NCBI RefSeq assembly: GCF_000969825.1
Contig: NZ_KQ033920.1
Span: 372,001 to 436,000, forward strand
Reading direction: 5' to 3'
Length of the DNA: 64,000 bases
From: Parabacteroides gordonii MS-1 = DSM 23371
Lineage (GTDB): Bacteria; Bacteroidota; Bacteroidia; Bacteroidales; Tannerellaceae
Made by a program: the position numbers and the translations under genes. Below are positions 1-8,517 of this stretch, in pieces. Under the pieces are notes generated by a model, which was given only the letters and a program-made list of their open reading frames with translations, had not been told where the DNA came from and did no database searches. The stretch's first letter is position 1. Each line of letters begins with the position of its first letter.

Positions 1-1239
1 TTGAAAGCGGGATATATCGAAGAATGGCAATTCCACAATACTTACAGTGGCACACCGCAAGGGGGTATCATCAGCCCGATATTGGCTAATATATACCTTG
101 ACAAGCTGGATAAGTATATAAAGGAATACATAGCCAAATTCGATAAAGGGAAGAAACGAAAATTCAGTAGAGAAAGTTTGGACTTCGGCAATGCAAGAAA
201 ACGTATTGTGCGAAGATTGAAGTCCGTAAAAGACGAAAGGCAAAGGGTAAAGCTAATCCTTGAACTGAAAGCAATAGAACAAGGACGGGCTAAATATCCC
301 AATGGCGAAGAAATGGATGCCGATTACAGGAGAATGAAATATGCGAGATATGCAGATGATTTTCTCGTGGGAATTATCGGAAGTAAGCAAGATGCGCAAC
401 AGATAAAGGGAGATATTAAAAACTTCCTTGCTGATAAACTGGCATTGGAACTGTCTGATGAAAAGACACTTGTCACCCATACCGAAAGACCTGCCAAGTT
501 TCTCGGATATGAAATTACTGTAAGAAAGTCCAACGACCAAAGACGTGATAAACGGGGTAGATTAAGAAGAACCTATGGTAAAAGGGTCTGCTTGAATGTC
601 AGTATGGAAACTGTCCGTAAAAAACTGTTCGATTGGGGAGTCTTGGAAATGACAAACCGTAACGGAAAGGAAATATGGAAACCGAAATGTAAATCGGGAC
701 TGATATTCAATGACGACCTTGAAATCCTTGATAGCTATAATCGGGAAATCGTGGGTTTCTATAATTACTACTCCATAGCCAACAACTGTGCCCATGCCTT
801 GAATAATTTCAAGTACATCATGGAATACAGCATGTACAAAACGTTTGCAGGCAAATATAAGTGCCGCACACGCAAGGTAAACAAGAAATATCGTAAGAAC
901 GGTAGGTTTATCATAAAGCACATGACTAAAACAGGTGTAAAGGAAAGATACTTTTACGACGGTGGCTTCAAACGCAAGAAGCCCACCTATAAATCGGAAT
1001 GTGACACCATGCCACGAACAATTTATACTGCGGGGCGGACAAGTCTTGTTGAAAGGCTGAAAGCCCATGAGTGTGAATTATGTGGAGCGACAGACGACCT
1101 TGTTATGCACCATGTAAGGAAACTAAAGAACTTGCAGGGTAAGGAAAGCTGGGAACGACACATGATTGCCCGCAAACGCAAAACGATTGCCGTGTGCAGG
1201 AGTTGTCACAAAAAGATACATGACGGAAAGATAGACTAA
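1..1239 (+). CDS. ltrA: Group II intron reverse transcriptase/maturase, 5'-truncated by window edge
   Basis: This is the C-terminal part of a group II intron-encoded protein, which splices its own intron and copies it into new DNA sites. The frame is already open at base 1, so the true start lies upstream and the apparent first codon is probably internal. Visible are the RT motif QGGIISPILANIYL (about residues 20-33), the catalytic YADD box (117-120), a basic maturase/X region, and a C-terminal HNH endonuclease with CELCG and CRSCHKKIH zinc-binding motifs (about 355-407). The ORF stops just before intron domain V, the normal layout. The family is certain; the catalytic RT and HNH residues look intact. 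Confidence 0.95.
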   Translation: MKAGYIEEWQFHNTYSGTPQGGIISPILANIYLDKLDKYIKEYIAKFDKGKKRKFSRESLDFGNARKRIVRRLKSVKDERQRVKLILELKAIEQGRAKYPNGEEMDADYRRMKYARYADDFLVGIIGSKQDAQQIKGDIKNFLADKLALELSDEKTLVTHTERPAKFLGYEITVRKSNDQRRDKRGRLRRTYGKRVCLNVSMETVRKKLFDWGVLEMTNRNGKEIWKPKCKSGLIFNDDLEILDSYNREIVGFYNYYSIANNCAHALNNFKYIMEYSMYKTFAGKYKCRTRKVNKKYRKNGRFIIKHMTKTGVKERYFYDGGFKRKKPTYKSECDTMPRTIYTAGRTSLVERLKAHECELCGATDDLVMHHVRKLKNLQGKESWERHMIARKRKTIAVCRSCHKKIHDGKID

Positions 1240-1249
1240 AATTAGTGGA

Positions 1250-1344
1250 GAGCCGGATACGCTGAGAGGTGTAAGTCCGGTTCGGGGGCGAGCATTTGGA
1301 AACCTACCATAGAAATATGACAAGGCGCTGGGTGCTTAGCCTAC
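1250..1344 (+). ncRNA. Group II intron RNA, domains V and VI and 3' end
   Basis: Bases 1250-1283 form a 34-nt domain V that begins GAGCCGGATACGC and ends GTCCGGTTC, the conserved catalytic hairpin of group II introns. A purine-rich linker and a domain VI-like hairpin follow. The intron appears to end at GCCTAC (about 1344), because from 1345 the opposite strand resumes the AraC regulator reading frame. The 5' half of the intron lies outside the window. Confidence 0.85.
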
Positions 1345-2341
1345 ATAAATCGGGTAAAGAGGAATAATCGCCTTCATATTTGAATACCGCATAATGTCCG
1401 GCAGGTATTTCCATCATTCCGAATTTGCCTTTTGCCTTCACTTTTTGATTAACAGTAAGTCCGATAAGAAAGCGGCAATTGCTATAAGCAGTAATAAGCG
1501 GGTCATCCATACTCACGCTTATAAATCTGTTTTCAGGACTTTTTGTAATATTGCTTTCTGCAAAAGATAGTAGTTCTTTCCATATATCCTTATAGGCTTT
1601 TATCGTAGAACACGTATTATCAATGGTTCTATAAATCATACTTAAACTACTAATCTTCTTAATTTGAGGTAATCTTTTTTCTGAAAGTATGGGTGCTTCA
1701 TTATAGGGCTGTTGTTTGTATTGCTGTTTATAATCTGATGGAGACAACCCAAAGTGTTTCTTGAACGCTTTGGATAGGCTATGTTTGGTTTGATAGTTAG
1801 TTTGCAGCACGATGTTGTTCAGAGAAAAATTTGCTGTCAAAAGCAGATGTGCGATATGTTCTAAACGTATACGCTGGACATAAACTCCTATGCTTTCGCC
1901 GGTGTACTCTTTAAATATACGCAGGAAATGGAACTTTGATAGTCCGGCAATTTTGGATAATTGTTCGGTATTGAGCATATCAAACAAATGGCTGTTGATA
2001 TAAACCTTTATCCGATTTATTATTTCATGATAAATATTTTCAGTGTCAATCTTTTGCTTCCATCGTTTAAGGGTAGGTAATCTTTTGTTAAGAACAGTTC
2101 GAAGTTCATTCGGTGTATATTGGGTATGAACATGATTATTGAAAAGATCTGTATTCTCAACCCATACATCAATTACTTTTTTCATTGAATAATCCACTGT
2201 GTATTGCCCATTTTGATAACAGTAGACACAATATTCATCACATTTCGTTTGATCGCCATTAGTTCCAAGAAGTTCTTCCTGATTTATATCTAATGGCATT
2301 CCGCAACTTTGGCAATATCTCTTTTCTATTTCCAACTCCAT
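1304..2341 (-). pseudogene. AraC-family regulator with zinc ribbon, C-terminus cut by the group II intron
   Basis: The protein opens with a putative zinc-ribbon (CQSCGMPL, then CDEYCVYCYQ, residues about 9-42). An AraC-type double helix-turn-helix follows (about 105-205, with LSKIAGLSKFHFLRIFKEYTG), then the start of a GyrI-like effector-binding domain (MMEIPAGHYAVFKYEGDYSSLPDLY). That domain stops abruptly: codons beyond base 1345 are antisense intron RNA, giving an unrelated tail of about a dozen residues. The rest of the gene should lie beyond the intron's 5' end. The intron is antisense to the gene and cannot be spliced from its mRNA, so the ligand domain is lost. The DNA-binding part may still be made. 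Confidence 0.85.
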
Positions 2342-2398
2342 AATTAACTATTCGAATTATATCATGCAAATATAGAGAAGATATATCCGGAAAGGTTG

Positions 2399-2536
2399 TC
2401 CGGTGTTGCTATCTTGTATAAGACGTACAGTGGATACCCAATTAACCGTGAATTTGGTATTTATCGTCTGGGATTTCCTAATCGTGAAGTGGAGGAGGGC
2501 TTTATGAAATATTTGCTTCCTTTATTTTGTACTTAA
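2399..2536 (+). pseudogene. C-terminal remnant of an AAA-ATPase-like/DUF1703-type gene
   Basis: In one frame the bases read ILYKTYSGYPINREFGIYRL followed by GFPNREVEEGFMKYLLPLFCT and a stop. This is the characteristic end region of the Bacteroidales AAA-ATPase-like proteins that also carry a PD-(D/E)XK-type C-terminus. No start codon or N-terminal part is present upstream, so it is debris. Another remnant of the same family, the N-terminus, lies at 5919. Confidence 0.7.
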
Positions 2537-2554
2537 ACCGGGGAAAGGAAAAAA

Positions 2555-3514
2555 TCATAGCTGATTTTTAATAAATCGAATAAAGTCTTCTATTTCAATT
2601 TTTATTTTATTAGAAGTTGGTATTTCGCTATAAGCTAATGCTTTTAACTCCTTTTCATAAAGTCCGCTTAGTTCATTCCACAACTTATCAAACAAATTTA
2701 GCAAAGGAGCTTTATTGATAGAACTATTGTGCCATTTCTCTGGAACATCAAAAGCCTCCTTGTCATGTTCAATCAACTTTTTTAAATCTTTGATAAAGTC
2801 ACTTTTCACATATTCTGCACATTCCATATCATTCAGTAGAAAGTAAATGTCATAGAAGTGACGAATTTTACTCCCCAATCCTTCTGCTGGGTTATCCATG
2901 AAAGAGAAGCGTAATAATGCAACAATCTTTTCACATAACGTTCTTCGTTTGTCCAGTATATTCAATTCAAATGGATACATATCGTGTTCTTCAATCAAAG
3001 ATTGCATGCCGGTTTCTTCCATATAAGATGTGATAAAACTTCTTATATACCGTTTTATATAAGGGTATGGGTTTGCAAAGGAATTAATTTCTACGATGAC
3101 GTGGTTGGCGACAAAACTATGTAGCGGCTCATTTGTCGATGAAGGATACTGATACAATGCTTTTCGATACCGCGAACCTTTGCTTGTCAGTTCAGGTACG
3201 ATTTGTTCCTGTAAACCTTGTGTCATTTCCTTGCATACTTTTGAAATAAGTGTCTTTATCTGGTTTCCACTCAATTCGCCGGTAAGCACAGCGACATCAA
3301 CATCCTCTGAGAACCTATTTATCAAACCATATCCTTTTGATAACGAAGTACCTCCTTTAAATACTGTACTTTCAGCATAAATACTGCTGGAAAGTTGTTG
3401 CAGTATTTTGCTTATCCAATAGTCTTTTTCTATATAGACCGGTGCTATATGGTAATATTCCGACGTGGCTCTTATTGCGTCCGCCAATAGTTCCGGGTGT
3501 TGATCCAATTTCAT
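2555..3514 (-). CDS. AbiEii/AbiGii-type nucleotidyltransferase toxin
   Basis: A 319-residue protein of the AbiEii family, the toxin half of type IV toxin-antitoxin/abortive infection systems. These toxins are DNA polymerase beta-like nucleotidyltransferases. The hallmark motif is clear: KGGTSLSKGYG (53-63) followed by FSEDVDVAV (68-76), giving the GG-S and D-x-D metal-binding residues D71 and D73. Downstream helical regions include a conserved LRFSFMDNPAEGLGSKIRHFYDIY segment. Its start codon overlaps the stop of the upstream antitoxin-like gene by 4 bp (ATGA), indicating translational coupling. Length matches the family. Whether it is still an active anti-phage system cannot be seen. Confidence 0.88.
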   Translation of the reverse strand: MKLDQHPELLADAIRATSEYYHIAPVYIEKDYWISKILQQLSSSIYAESTVFKGGTSLSKGYGLINRFSEDVDVAVLTGELSGNQIKTLISKVCKEMTQGLQEQIVPELTSKGSRYRKALYQYPSSTNEPLHSFVANHVIVEINSFANPYPYIKRYIRSFITSYMEETGMQSLIEEHDMYPFELNILDKRRTLCEKIVALLRFSFMDNPAEGLGSKIRHFYDIYFLLNDMECAEYVKSDFIKDLKKLIEHDKEAFDVPEKWHNSSINKAPLLNLFDKLWNELSGLYEKELKALAYSEIPTSNKIKIEIEDFIRFIKNQL

Positions 3515-4236
3515 TCAATCCTCCATTTTCTTATTTCGGGTAACACTTGTTCGTTAATCCCTATTTTATAGGTGGTCAGCGGATTTAGCGTATTCCACAA
3601 TGATACTGCTTTGTTTGTGCCATAGATGTTCTCTACCATCGCTCCGAACAGGGCACGTGCCATTGGAGGATATTTTTCTGCAAGTATAAGTAATTTATTT
3701 GTTTCTCCCTCCTCTAATTCCTGGATAATAGCAATAATACGTTTGCATGACTGGTTGATAGTAGTATCCGGTATTTCTTTAATAAACCGGATGGTATCCA
3801 GTATTTGTAGCAGAGGAATATTGTCTTTCGTTATGGGATTGGATTGCAACACAAAGCTAATTGTAAATAAACCTCTTTGTTTTTTGTTCTTACGTACATT
3901 TGTACCGATTTGAATGGTATTTGGAATTTGTGTAGTTAATCCCAGTCTGTTAAAGACTGAATAGCCAGTCATATAACCGATAATTTCTCCATCTTTTTCA
4001 AGTAGGTCTTTTACAATCTCTTCCTGTTTAGGCTTTAAAGCACCAAAAACACTTTTTTTCGGCTTGTAGAAGCGCCCTTTCGAAATTTTAGCAATAACAC
4101 CTTCATTAACCAGACGATTCAGCATTTTGATAACGCTTTCACTCCACTCTGGAGGTAAATTGAGATCCTGATATGTGAAAACATAGTCAGGTTGAAAGTT
4201 TTCGACTAATTTTTGTACTTCTCTTGTTATGGTCAT
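3511..4236 (-). CDS. AbiEi-like antitoxin/regulator (DUF6088 type)
   Basis: A 241-residue protein sitting immediately upstream of, and overlapping, the AbiEii toxin gene. Its N-terminus forms a winged helix-turn-helix (FTYQDLNLPPEWSESVIKML, then VNEGVIAKISKGRFYKPKKS), the usual DNA-binding part of AbiEi-type antitoxins that repress their own operon. The remainder resembles DUF6088 proteins, with LTTQIPNTIQIGTNVRKNKK and FVLQSNPITKDNIPLLQIL. The operon has only these two genes on the minus strand, and its promoter should lie in 4237-4460, back to back with the DUF4143 gene. The antitoxin role is inferred from position and fold. Confidence 0.82.
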   Translation of the reverse strand: MTITREVQKLVENFQPDYVFTYQDLNLPPEWSESVIKMLNRLVNEGVIAKISKGRFYKPKKSVFGALKPKQEEIVKDLLEKDGEIIGYMTGYSVFNRLGLTTQIPNTIQIGTNVRKNKKQRGLFTISFVLQSNPITKDNIPLLQILDTIRFIKEIPDTTINQSCKRIIAIIQELEEGETNKLLILAEKYPPMARALFGAMVENIYGTNKAVSLWNTLNPLTTYKIGINEQVLPEIRKWRIE

Positions 4237-4393
4237 GAACTTATTTCCTTGTTTTACAGATGCAAAGATAATAAATATTCCAGTTTTTACGCCATGAAAC
4301 TGGAGTTTGTGTATTGTTTTATCCCTATTTTTTTAGACATGCCTACTTTAGAATAGGATAAGTTTTATTCTGTCGGTAAAACGATAAGTATGA

Positions 4394-4433
4394 ATTTTTG
4401 TTTTGTGTGTAAAACAAAAATAGACTATCTTTG
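4394..4433 (+). promoter_or_regulatory. Promoter with an 11-bp palindrome over the -33 box
   Basis: A perfect inverted repeat ATTTTTGTTTT (4394-4404) / AAAACAAAAAT (4411-4421) surrounds GTGTGT. Its left arm contributes the -33 TTTG (4402-4405). Exactly 20 bp on is the Bacteroides -7 box TATCTTTG (4426-4433), and the DUF4143 gene starts 30 bp later. A repressor bound to the palindrome would block the promoter. The binder is unknown. Confidence 0.75.
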
Positions 4434-4462
4434 TATTGTGACTAGAATGAAAATAGGAAGAT

Positions 4463-5728
4463 ATGGACAAAAATATTTTGAAAACAGTTATCGCCGACAA
4501 TCAAGTGGAAGTTCCCAGATATAAGGTGATTCCACGAAATTTTACTTTCGAGGAGTTTGGAAACTATGTTTTTGTGGGTATTCGACGAGCGGGAAAGTCT
4601 TTTCTGCTATATCAACGGATGCAACAACTACTTGCACAGGGTGTACAGTGGAGTGAAATGCTTTATATCAATTTTGAAGATGAGCGTCTTACCGGAATGA
4701 AAGCAGAAGATTTAAATCTGTTGTTGGAGGTTCATTTAGAAATGTATGGAAAGAAACCTATCCTGTTTTTGGACGAAGTGCAAAATGTTTGCGGATGGGA
4801 GAAATTTGCCCGCCGTATGGCTGACACGAAACATAGGGTTTATATTACTGGAAGCAATGCCAAAATGTTAAGTCAGGATATTCAGACAACTTTAGGTGGA
4901 CGTTATATTCCTATTGATGTTTATCCATACTCTTTCAAAGAGTTTTTGACAGCAAACAATGTTCCTGCTACTACTAATCATTTGCTGTCTACGGAAGGCA
5001 AAGCCGAAGTATTACGAAAATTCAATGACTATTTCTATTTTGGCGGATTCCCGGAAGGAGCCGAGTTATTGGTTAAACGGGATTACTTGACCAGTGTTTA
5101 CCAAAAAATCTATTTGGGGGATATTGCAGCCCGTCATACGATAGATAACACATTCGCTTTACGTATCATGTTCAAGAAATTGGCTGAAAGTGTCAAGCAG
5201 CCTTTGTCATTTACCCGGATAGCAAATATTGTATCGTCAACCGGAGCAAAGGTCGGAACGCAGACAGTTATTAACTACATGGAGTACGCTAGAGATGCGT
5301 GGCTTATCAATCCTATACAGAATATAGCGGGGAAATTGGTTGATAAGGAAACTTCTCCCAAGTACTATTTCACAGATAATGGCATTCTGAACCTTTTTTT
5401 ATTGGATGGGAATACTTCTTTATTGGAGAATATGGTAGCCGTAAATCTACTGCGTAAATATGGACGAAATGATGCTGTTTATTTCTATAATCAAGGTATT
5501 GAGGTAGACTTCTATATTCCCGACGATTACACAGTGATTCAGGTTTGTTACAATCTCGACAATAGCGATGGCACATTTGACCGGGAAATAAAAGCCTTGC
5601 TGAAAATTACCGAAGTTTTGGAATGTAAGCAACTATTAATTATTACCCGCGATACAGAACGAACGATAGAAATGAGTGGAAAAACTATTGAAGTCCTTCC
5701 GGTTTGGAAATGGTTGTTAAGTTTGTAA
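4463..5728 (+). CDS. DUF4143-type AAA ATPase
   Basis: A 421-residue P-loop ATPase of the widespread prokaryotic AAA_14/DUF4143 family, whose cellular role is not established. Walker A is GIRRAGKS (39-46) and Walker B is ILFLDEVQ (100-107); a sensor-1-like TGSNAKML follows. The C-terminal half carries the DUF4143 restriction-endonuclease-like fold with EVDFYIPDDYTVIQVCY, a D/E-x-x-x-Q pattern. It stands alone, with its own operator-covered promoter and a downstream hairpin, between the AbiE pair and mobile-element debris. A second, diverged member lies at 33803-35074. A stress or defence role is plausible but unproven. Confidence 0.88.
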   Translation: MDKNILKTVIADNQVEVPRYKVIPRNFTFEEFGNYVFVGIRRAGKSFLLYQRMQQLLAQGVQWSEMLYINFEDERLTGMKAEDLNLLLEVHLEMYGKKPILFLDEVQNVCGWEKFARRMADTKHRVYITGSNAKMLSQDIQTTLGGRYIPIDVYPYSFKEFLTANNVPATTNHLLSTEGKAEVLRKFNDYFYFGGFPEGAELLVKRDYLTSVYQKIYLGDIAARHTIDNTFALRIMFKKLAESVKQPLSFTRIANIVSSTGAKVGTQTVINYMEYARDAWLINPIQNIAGKLVDKETSPKYYFTDNGILNLFLLDGNTSLLENMVAVNLLRKYGRNDAVYFYNQGIEVDFYIPDDYTVIQVCYNLDNSDGTFDREIKALLKITEVLECKQLLIITRDTERTIEMSGKTIEVLPVWKWLLSL

Positions 5729-5739
5729 TAATAAGAAAA

Positions 5740-5778
5740 GTATGATGCCCTGCGAAGAAATCTTTAAGGGCATCATAC
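5740..5778 (+). terminator. Hairpin after the DUF4143 gene
   Basis: Perfect 12-bp arms GTATGATGCCCT (5740-5751) and AGGGCATCATAC (5767-5778) enclose a 15-nt loop, 11 bases after the stop codon. The downstream T-run is weak (CTAATTTG), so termination strength is uncertain. Confidence 0.65.
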
Positions 5779-5918
5779 CTAATTTGAGTCAACTTAATTT
5801 GTATAGGAGTTTTCATATATCAGATTTGAATACCTCTAATTAACCGATTCTTTTTTTTGTAAATGCTGATCTTTATTGAGTACTTTGCGTAAAAGGTATT
5901 ACTTCAATCAGATAAATT

Positions 5919-6138
5919 ATGGCAAAGCTTTATCCTATCGGTATACAGAATTTTAAGAGTCTTCGTCAGGACGGATATATCTATGTTGACAAAACAGAGC
6001 TGATTTATCAATTAGTGAAAGCGGGTCGCTATTATTTTCTGAGTCGTCCGCACCGGGAAAAGTTTGCTTATTTCTACCTAGGAAGCTTATTTCTTGGGGA
6101 AGAAAGAGTTATTTGAAGGCTTGGCTATTGAAAAATGA
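5919..6138 (+). pseudogene. N-terminal remnant of an AAA-ATPase-like gene, frameshifted
   Basis: The ORF begins MAKLYPIGIQNFKSLRQDGY and continues YIYVDKTELIYQLVKAGRYYFLSRP, the standard N-terminus of the Bacteroidales AAA-ATPase-like family. Where the Walker A (RRFGKSLL in relatives) should follow, the frame is lost. One frame over, the family sequence EAYFLGKKELFEGLAIEK can still be read up to a stop at 6136-6138. The P-loop is destroyed, so it is a pseudogene. Nothing of the rest of the gene follows. Confidence 0.75.
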
Positions 6139-6180
6139 ACTTTGGGCAATAGGGAACACAGAGTAGGGGTAATCTGAAGT

Positions 6181-6440
6181 GGATATAAAGTTTTATGGTA
6201 AGATACATTTTGACTGTAGCCGTTCCGATAACAAACTGAATATGCACTTTATTTGATTGTGAGCCAGAAAGACTAAGCTAATAAAAATTCCGTTTACCAA
6301 TCCAAGAATATCAAGAAGGGAATGATAACAGCTGGTTTTGATTGTGTGAACCATTCCAGCAAACAGAATTATTCAATTATCCCAGCATAATAAAGAGCAC
6401 TTCTATAGTTGAACAGCTTAAGTTACAGGAATAAAATATT
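6181..6440 (+). pseudogene. Decayed DUF5712-type relaxase fragment
   Basis: Read side by side, this stretch is homologous at the DNA level to the middle and 3' part of the intact relaxase gene at 45702-46616. It shares the blocks GATATAAAGTTTTA, GAATATGCACT and ATTTGATTGTGAGCC in the same order. It contains stop codons and small indels in all frames. It is the remnant of an earlier mobilizable element of the kind now in tRNA-Asp. Confidence 0.75.
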
Positions 6441-6701
6441 CAATTTTATGAAAGAAAAATAGGAATCAATCAGAATAGCATTCAAAAAACTTGTTTTTAT
6501 CAATCTTAAAATCAAGGAAGCAAATAGTCAGACATTCAATATAGACTCATGTTGCTATCAGACAAAAAATATCAAAGATACAGTCTATTCAGTTCAACTA
6601 TTCCCCTAGATATACACTTGTCTTTCAATTAAAACAAAGAAGAAAGAGCGCAAATTATAACTATTGTACTGAATATTAATATGTGCTGTAAACATTAAAA
6701 A
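6441..6701. other. AT-rich intergenic debris, no gene seen
   Basis: This stretch lies between the relaxase relic and the terminator of the Detocs operon. All frames are broken by stops and no recognisable motif, RNA or repeat was found. Confidence 0.5.
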
Positions 6702-6741
6702 CAAAGGTAAACATATAGAATATACCATATGCTTACCTTTG
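6702..6741 (-). terminator. Terminator of the Detocs operon
   Basis: The arms CAAAGGTAAACATAT (6702-6716) and ATATGCTTACCTTTG (6727-6741) pair at 14 of 15 positions around a 10-nt loop. On the minus strand the hairpin is followed by a T-rich tail (TTTTTAATG). It lies 103 bp after the dtcC stop codon. Confidence 0.7.
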
Positions 6742-6844
6742 AATTATTTTATTACTTCCATTCTAAATCTCAAATTTGTATTTTACAAAATAAAATATAT
6801 CTAGGAATTGCATTATCTGAATTGAATGAGCGGTGTGAACAGAT

Positions 6845-8077
6845 TTAATAATTATATTTTAAGAAAAAGTACACAAAACTAGCACTGGAAAAAGCGCACA
6901 TATTTTGATAATCATCACCTTTTGCTTCATTGGCAAAATCACATACTGATTTAACCATTAAACATTGTTTTTTTTCTATATAACCTGTTTTATATAATCC
7001 ATATCCTTCCATTTCCACCCCAGCAAGCTTTCTTTCGCCAACTTTCAGGCTGTTTGCAAATTTAGAATTAGCAACAACATATGAACCACAAGCTGTAGGA
7101 GCAATCACTATTTGGGGAATTTTGTCGGATTTATGCAGAAAAGCTTTTCTTAATTGATTGTAAATTTTAGTATCTATATCTTCTTCTGTAAGAAAATGAT
7201 GGATCGTACCCAGCAACTCATATTCAACATCTAAAGGGTTGTAACTAGGTTCCAAAAAAGCTTCACCATTTTCATTCGATTTTAATTTTCCACTACCATA
7301 ATCAAAAATTCGCTCGGCTATAATAATATCCCCCATGTTTACTTTTCCTTCAATACCAGCACAAATCCCTGTCATAAATAAACATTTAAGCTCAAAAAGG
7401 CTAAACATCAATGCGGAAACTACTGCAGTAGCTTGCATCCCCATTTCGTTTACACAACACGATACTATTTTTAATCGACTTCCATTCATTGTTGAGATTT
7501 CTGCTGAGTAAAAAATAAACGGATGTCCTTCAATTTTAAACTTCTTCCAATCGATATTCATGAATGCGGATTGCATTAGTGAAAATTCTTTGTCTAATGC
7601 ACAAATTACACCATAATCAAAGCGATACTTTTCACCTAATGATTTTGAGAAATATTCTTTAGTTCTTATTAAATGTTGTATCTTATTTTGCAACTTTGTT
7701 TTCCAATCATTTTTACTTAAATCAAATTTAAGCAAATGCCACAGCTTATCTTCAAATTTACTCTTAGAGGTTTCTAGTAAATCGTCAAATTGAGAAAATC
7801 CTATTATATGTATAGGGATATGAATATATGTACTTGTGTATATTTCATCAATAAATTTAGGACTTTCTTCAGCATCTGGTTCACTGTCATCATTTAAAGG
7901 CATGACCAAATCCAAAAGCAGCAAATCATAGTCATACTTAGTTAATAATTTACGTCCTTCATTTATTGTTATTGCAGTATCAATTTTATCAGAAGGTATT
8001 AAACAATCATCTGTTAAATATCTTTTTATAGCCTCTGTTTTAGGACGAGAGTCGTCCATTATTAAAATTTTAATCAT
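6845..8077 (-). CDS. dtcC: DtcC-like effector: receiver domain fused to nucleoside phosphorylase
   Basis: A 410-residue fusion. Residues 1-140 form a response-regulator receiver with the acidic pair D8-D9 and phospho-acceptor D56 in LLLLDLVMP. Residues 153-410 form a PNP_UDP_1/MTA-SAH nucleosidase-like domain with ICALDKEF (E164), GICAGI (237-242), GVEMEG (353-358, E357) and SVCDFAN (D380), matching the catalytic Glu, substrate-binding Glu and catalytic Asp of this family. In published Detocs systems the equivalent DtcC cleaves ATP into adenine and ribose-5'-triphosphate when phage infection is sensed, stopping the infection. Its start overlaps dtcB by 4 bp. The assignment rests on domain order and the neighbouring genes. 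Confidence 0.88.
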   Translation of the reverse strand: MIKILIMDDSRPKTEAIKRYLTDDCLIPSDKIDTAITINEGRKLLTKYDYDLLLLDLVMPLNDDSEPDAEESPKFIDEIYTSTYIHIPIHIIGFSQFDDLLETSKSKFEDKLWHLLKFDLSKNDWKTKLQNKIQHLIRTKEYFSKSLGEKYRFDYGVICALDKEFSLMQSAFMNIDWKKFKIEGHPFIFYSAEISTMNGSRLKIVSCCVNEMGMQATAVVSALMFSLFELKCLFMTGICAGIEGKVNMGDIIIAERIFDYGSGKLKSNENGEAFLEPSYNPLDVEYELLGTIHHFLTEEDIDTKIYNQLRKAFLHKSDKIPQIVIAPTACGSYVVANSKFANSLKVGERKLAGVEMEGYGLYKTGYIEKKQCLMVKSVCDFANEAKGDDYQNMCAFSSASFVYFFLKYNY

Positions 8078-8517
8078 ATACTTTCTTCTATCATTTTTTT
8101 TAAATTAAATTGCCATTCATTGTTAGAATGAGAGAAAAAGACATATCCACAATATATATCTGCATATTCATTCCTCAAATTCTCATCCAATTGTTTAATC
8201 TTAGTTCCTACAAAATTTTCGTACATTGTAACAACTATAACCTTTACTGTAATTTCTCGTAAGTACATCTGACTTAATATTTTAGTGCCTGCAAGTGGTT
8301 CAGGCTCTCCACCCATTTCATCTTCTGAGATATCATATGTTTGCATACTCATATCTAATAACATAAGGTCATAATTTTTATAATTGAGCACAATTTCTTT
8401 TGTTGCAGAATTATAAGACTGACGATCTGTTATCTCATAATCAGGAAACTCCTTAGATATATATTCTTTCAATTTATCTAATTTTTTTTGATTATCTTCA
8501 ACTATTAATATCCTCAT
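8074..8517 (-). CDS. dtcB: DtcB-like stand-alone receiver domain
   Basis: A 147-residue single-domain response regulator with acidic residues E7-D8, phospho-acceptor D55 (LMLLDMSMQ) and no output domain. In Detocs, DtcB is thought to act as a phosphate sink that drains accidental signal from the kinase so the lethal DtcC effector is not triggered without phage. The gene overlaps the kinase gene by 20 bp and the effector gene by 4 bp, so the three are one translationally coupled operon. An unrelated CheY-like protein is unlikely given this context. Confidence 0.87.
   Translation of the reverse strand: MRILIVEDNQKKLDKLKEYISKEFPDYEITDRQSYNSATKEIVLNYKNYDLMLLDMSMQTYDISEDEMGGEPEPLAGTKILSQMYLREITVKVIVVTMYENFVGTKIKQLDENLRNEYADIYCGYVFFSHSNNEWQFNLKKMIEESI

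Noticed and set aside
2399-6138. One AAA-ATPase gene split by insertion of the AbiE/DUF4143 block
   Set aside because: The C-terminal piece lies upstream of the N-terminal piece on the same strand, so a single insertion cannot explain it.
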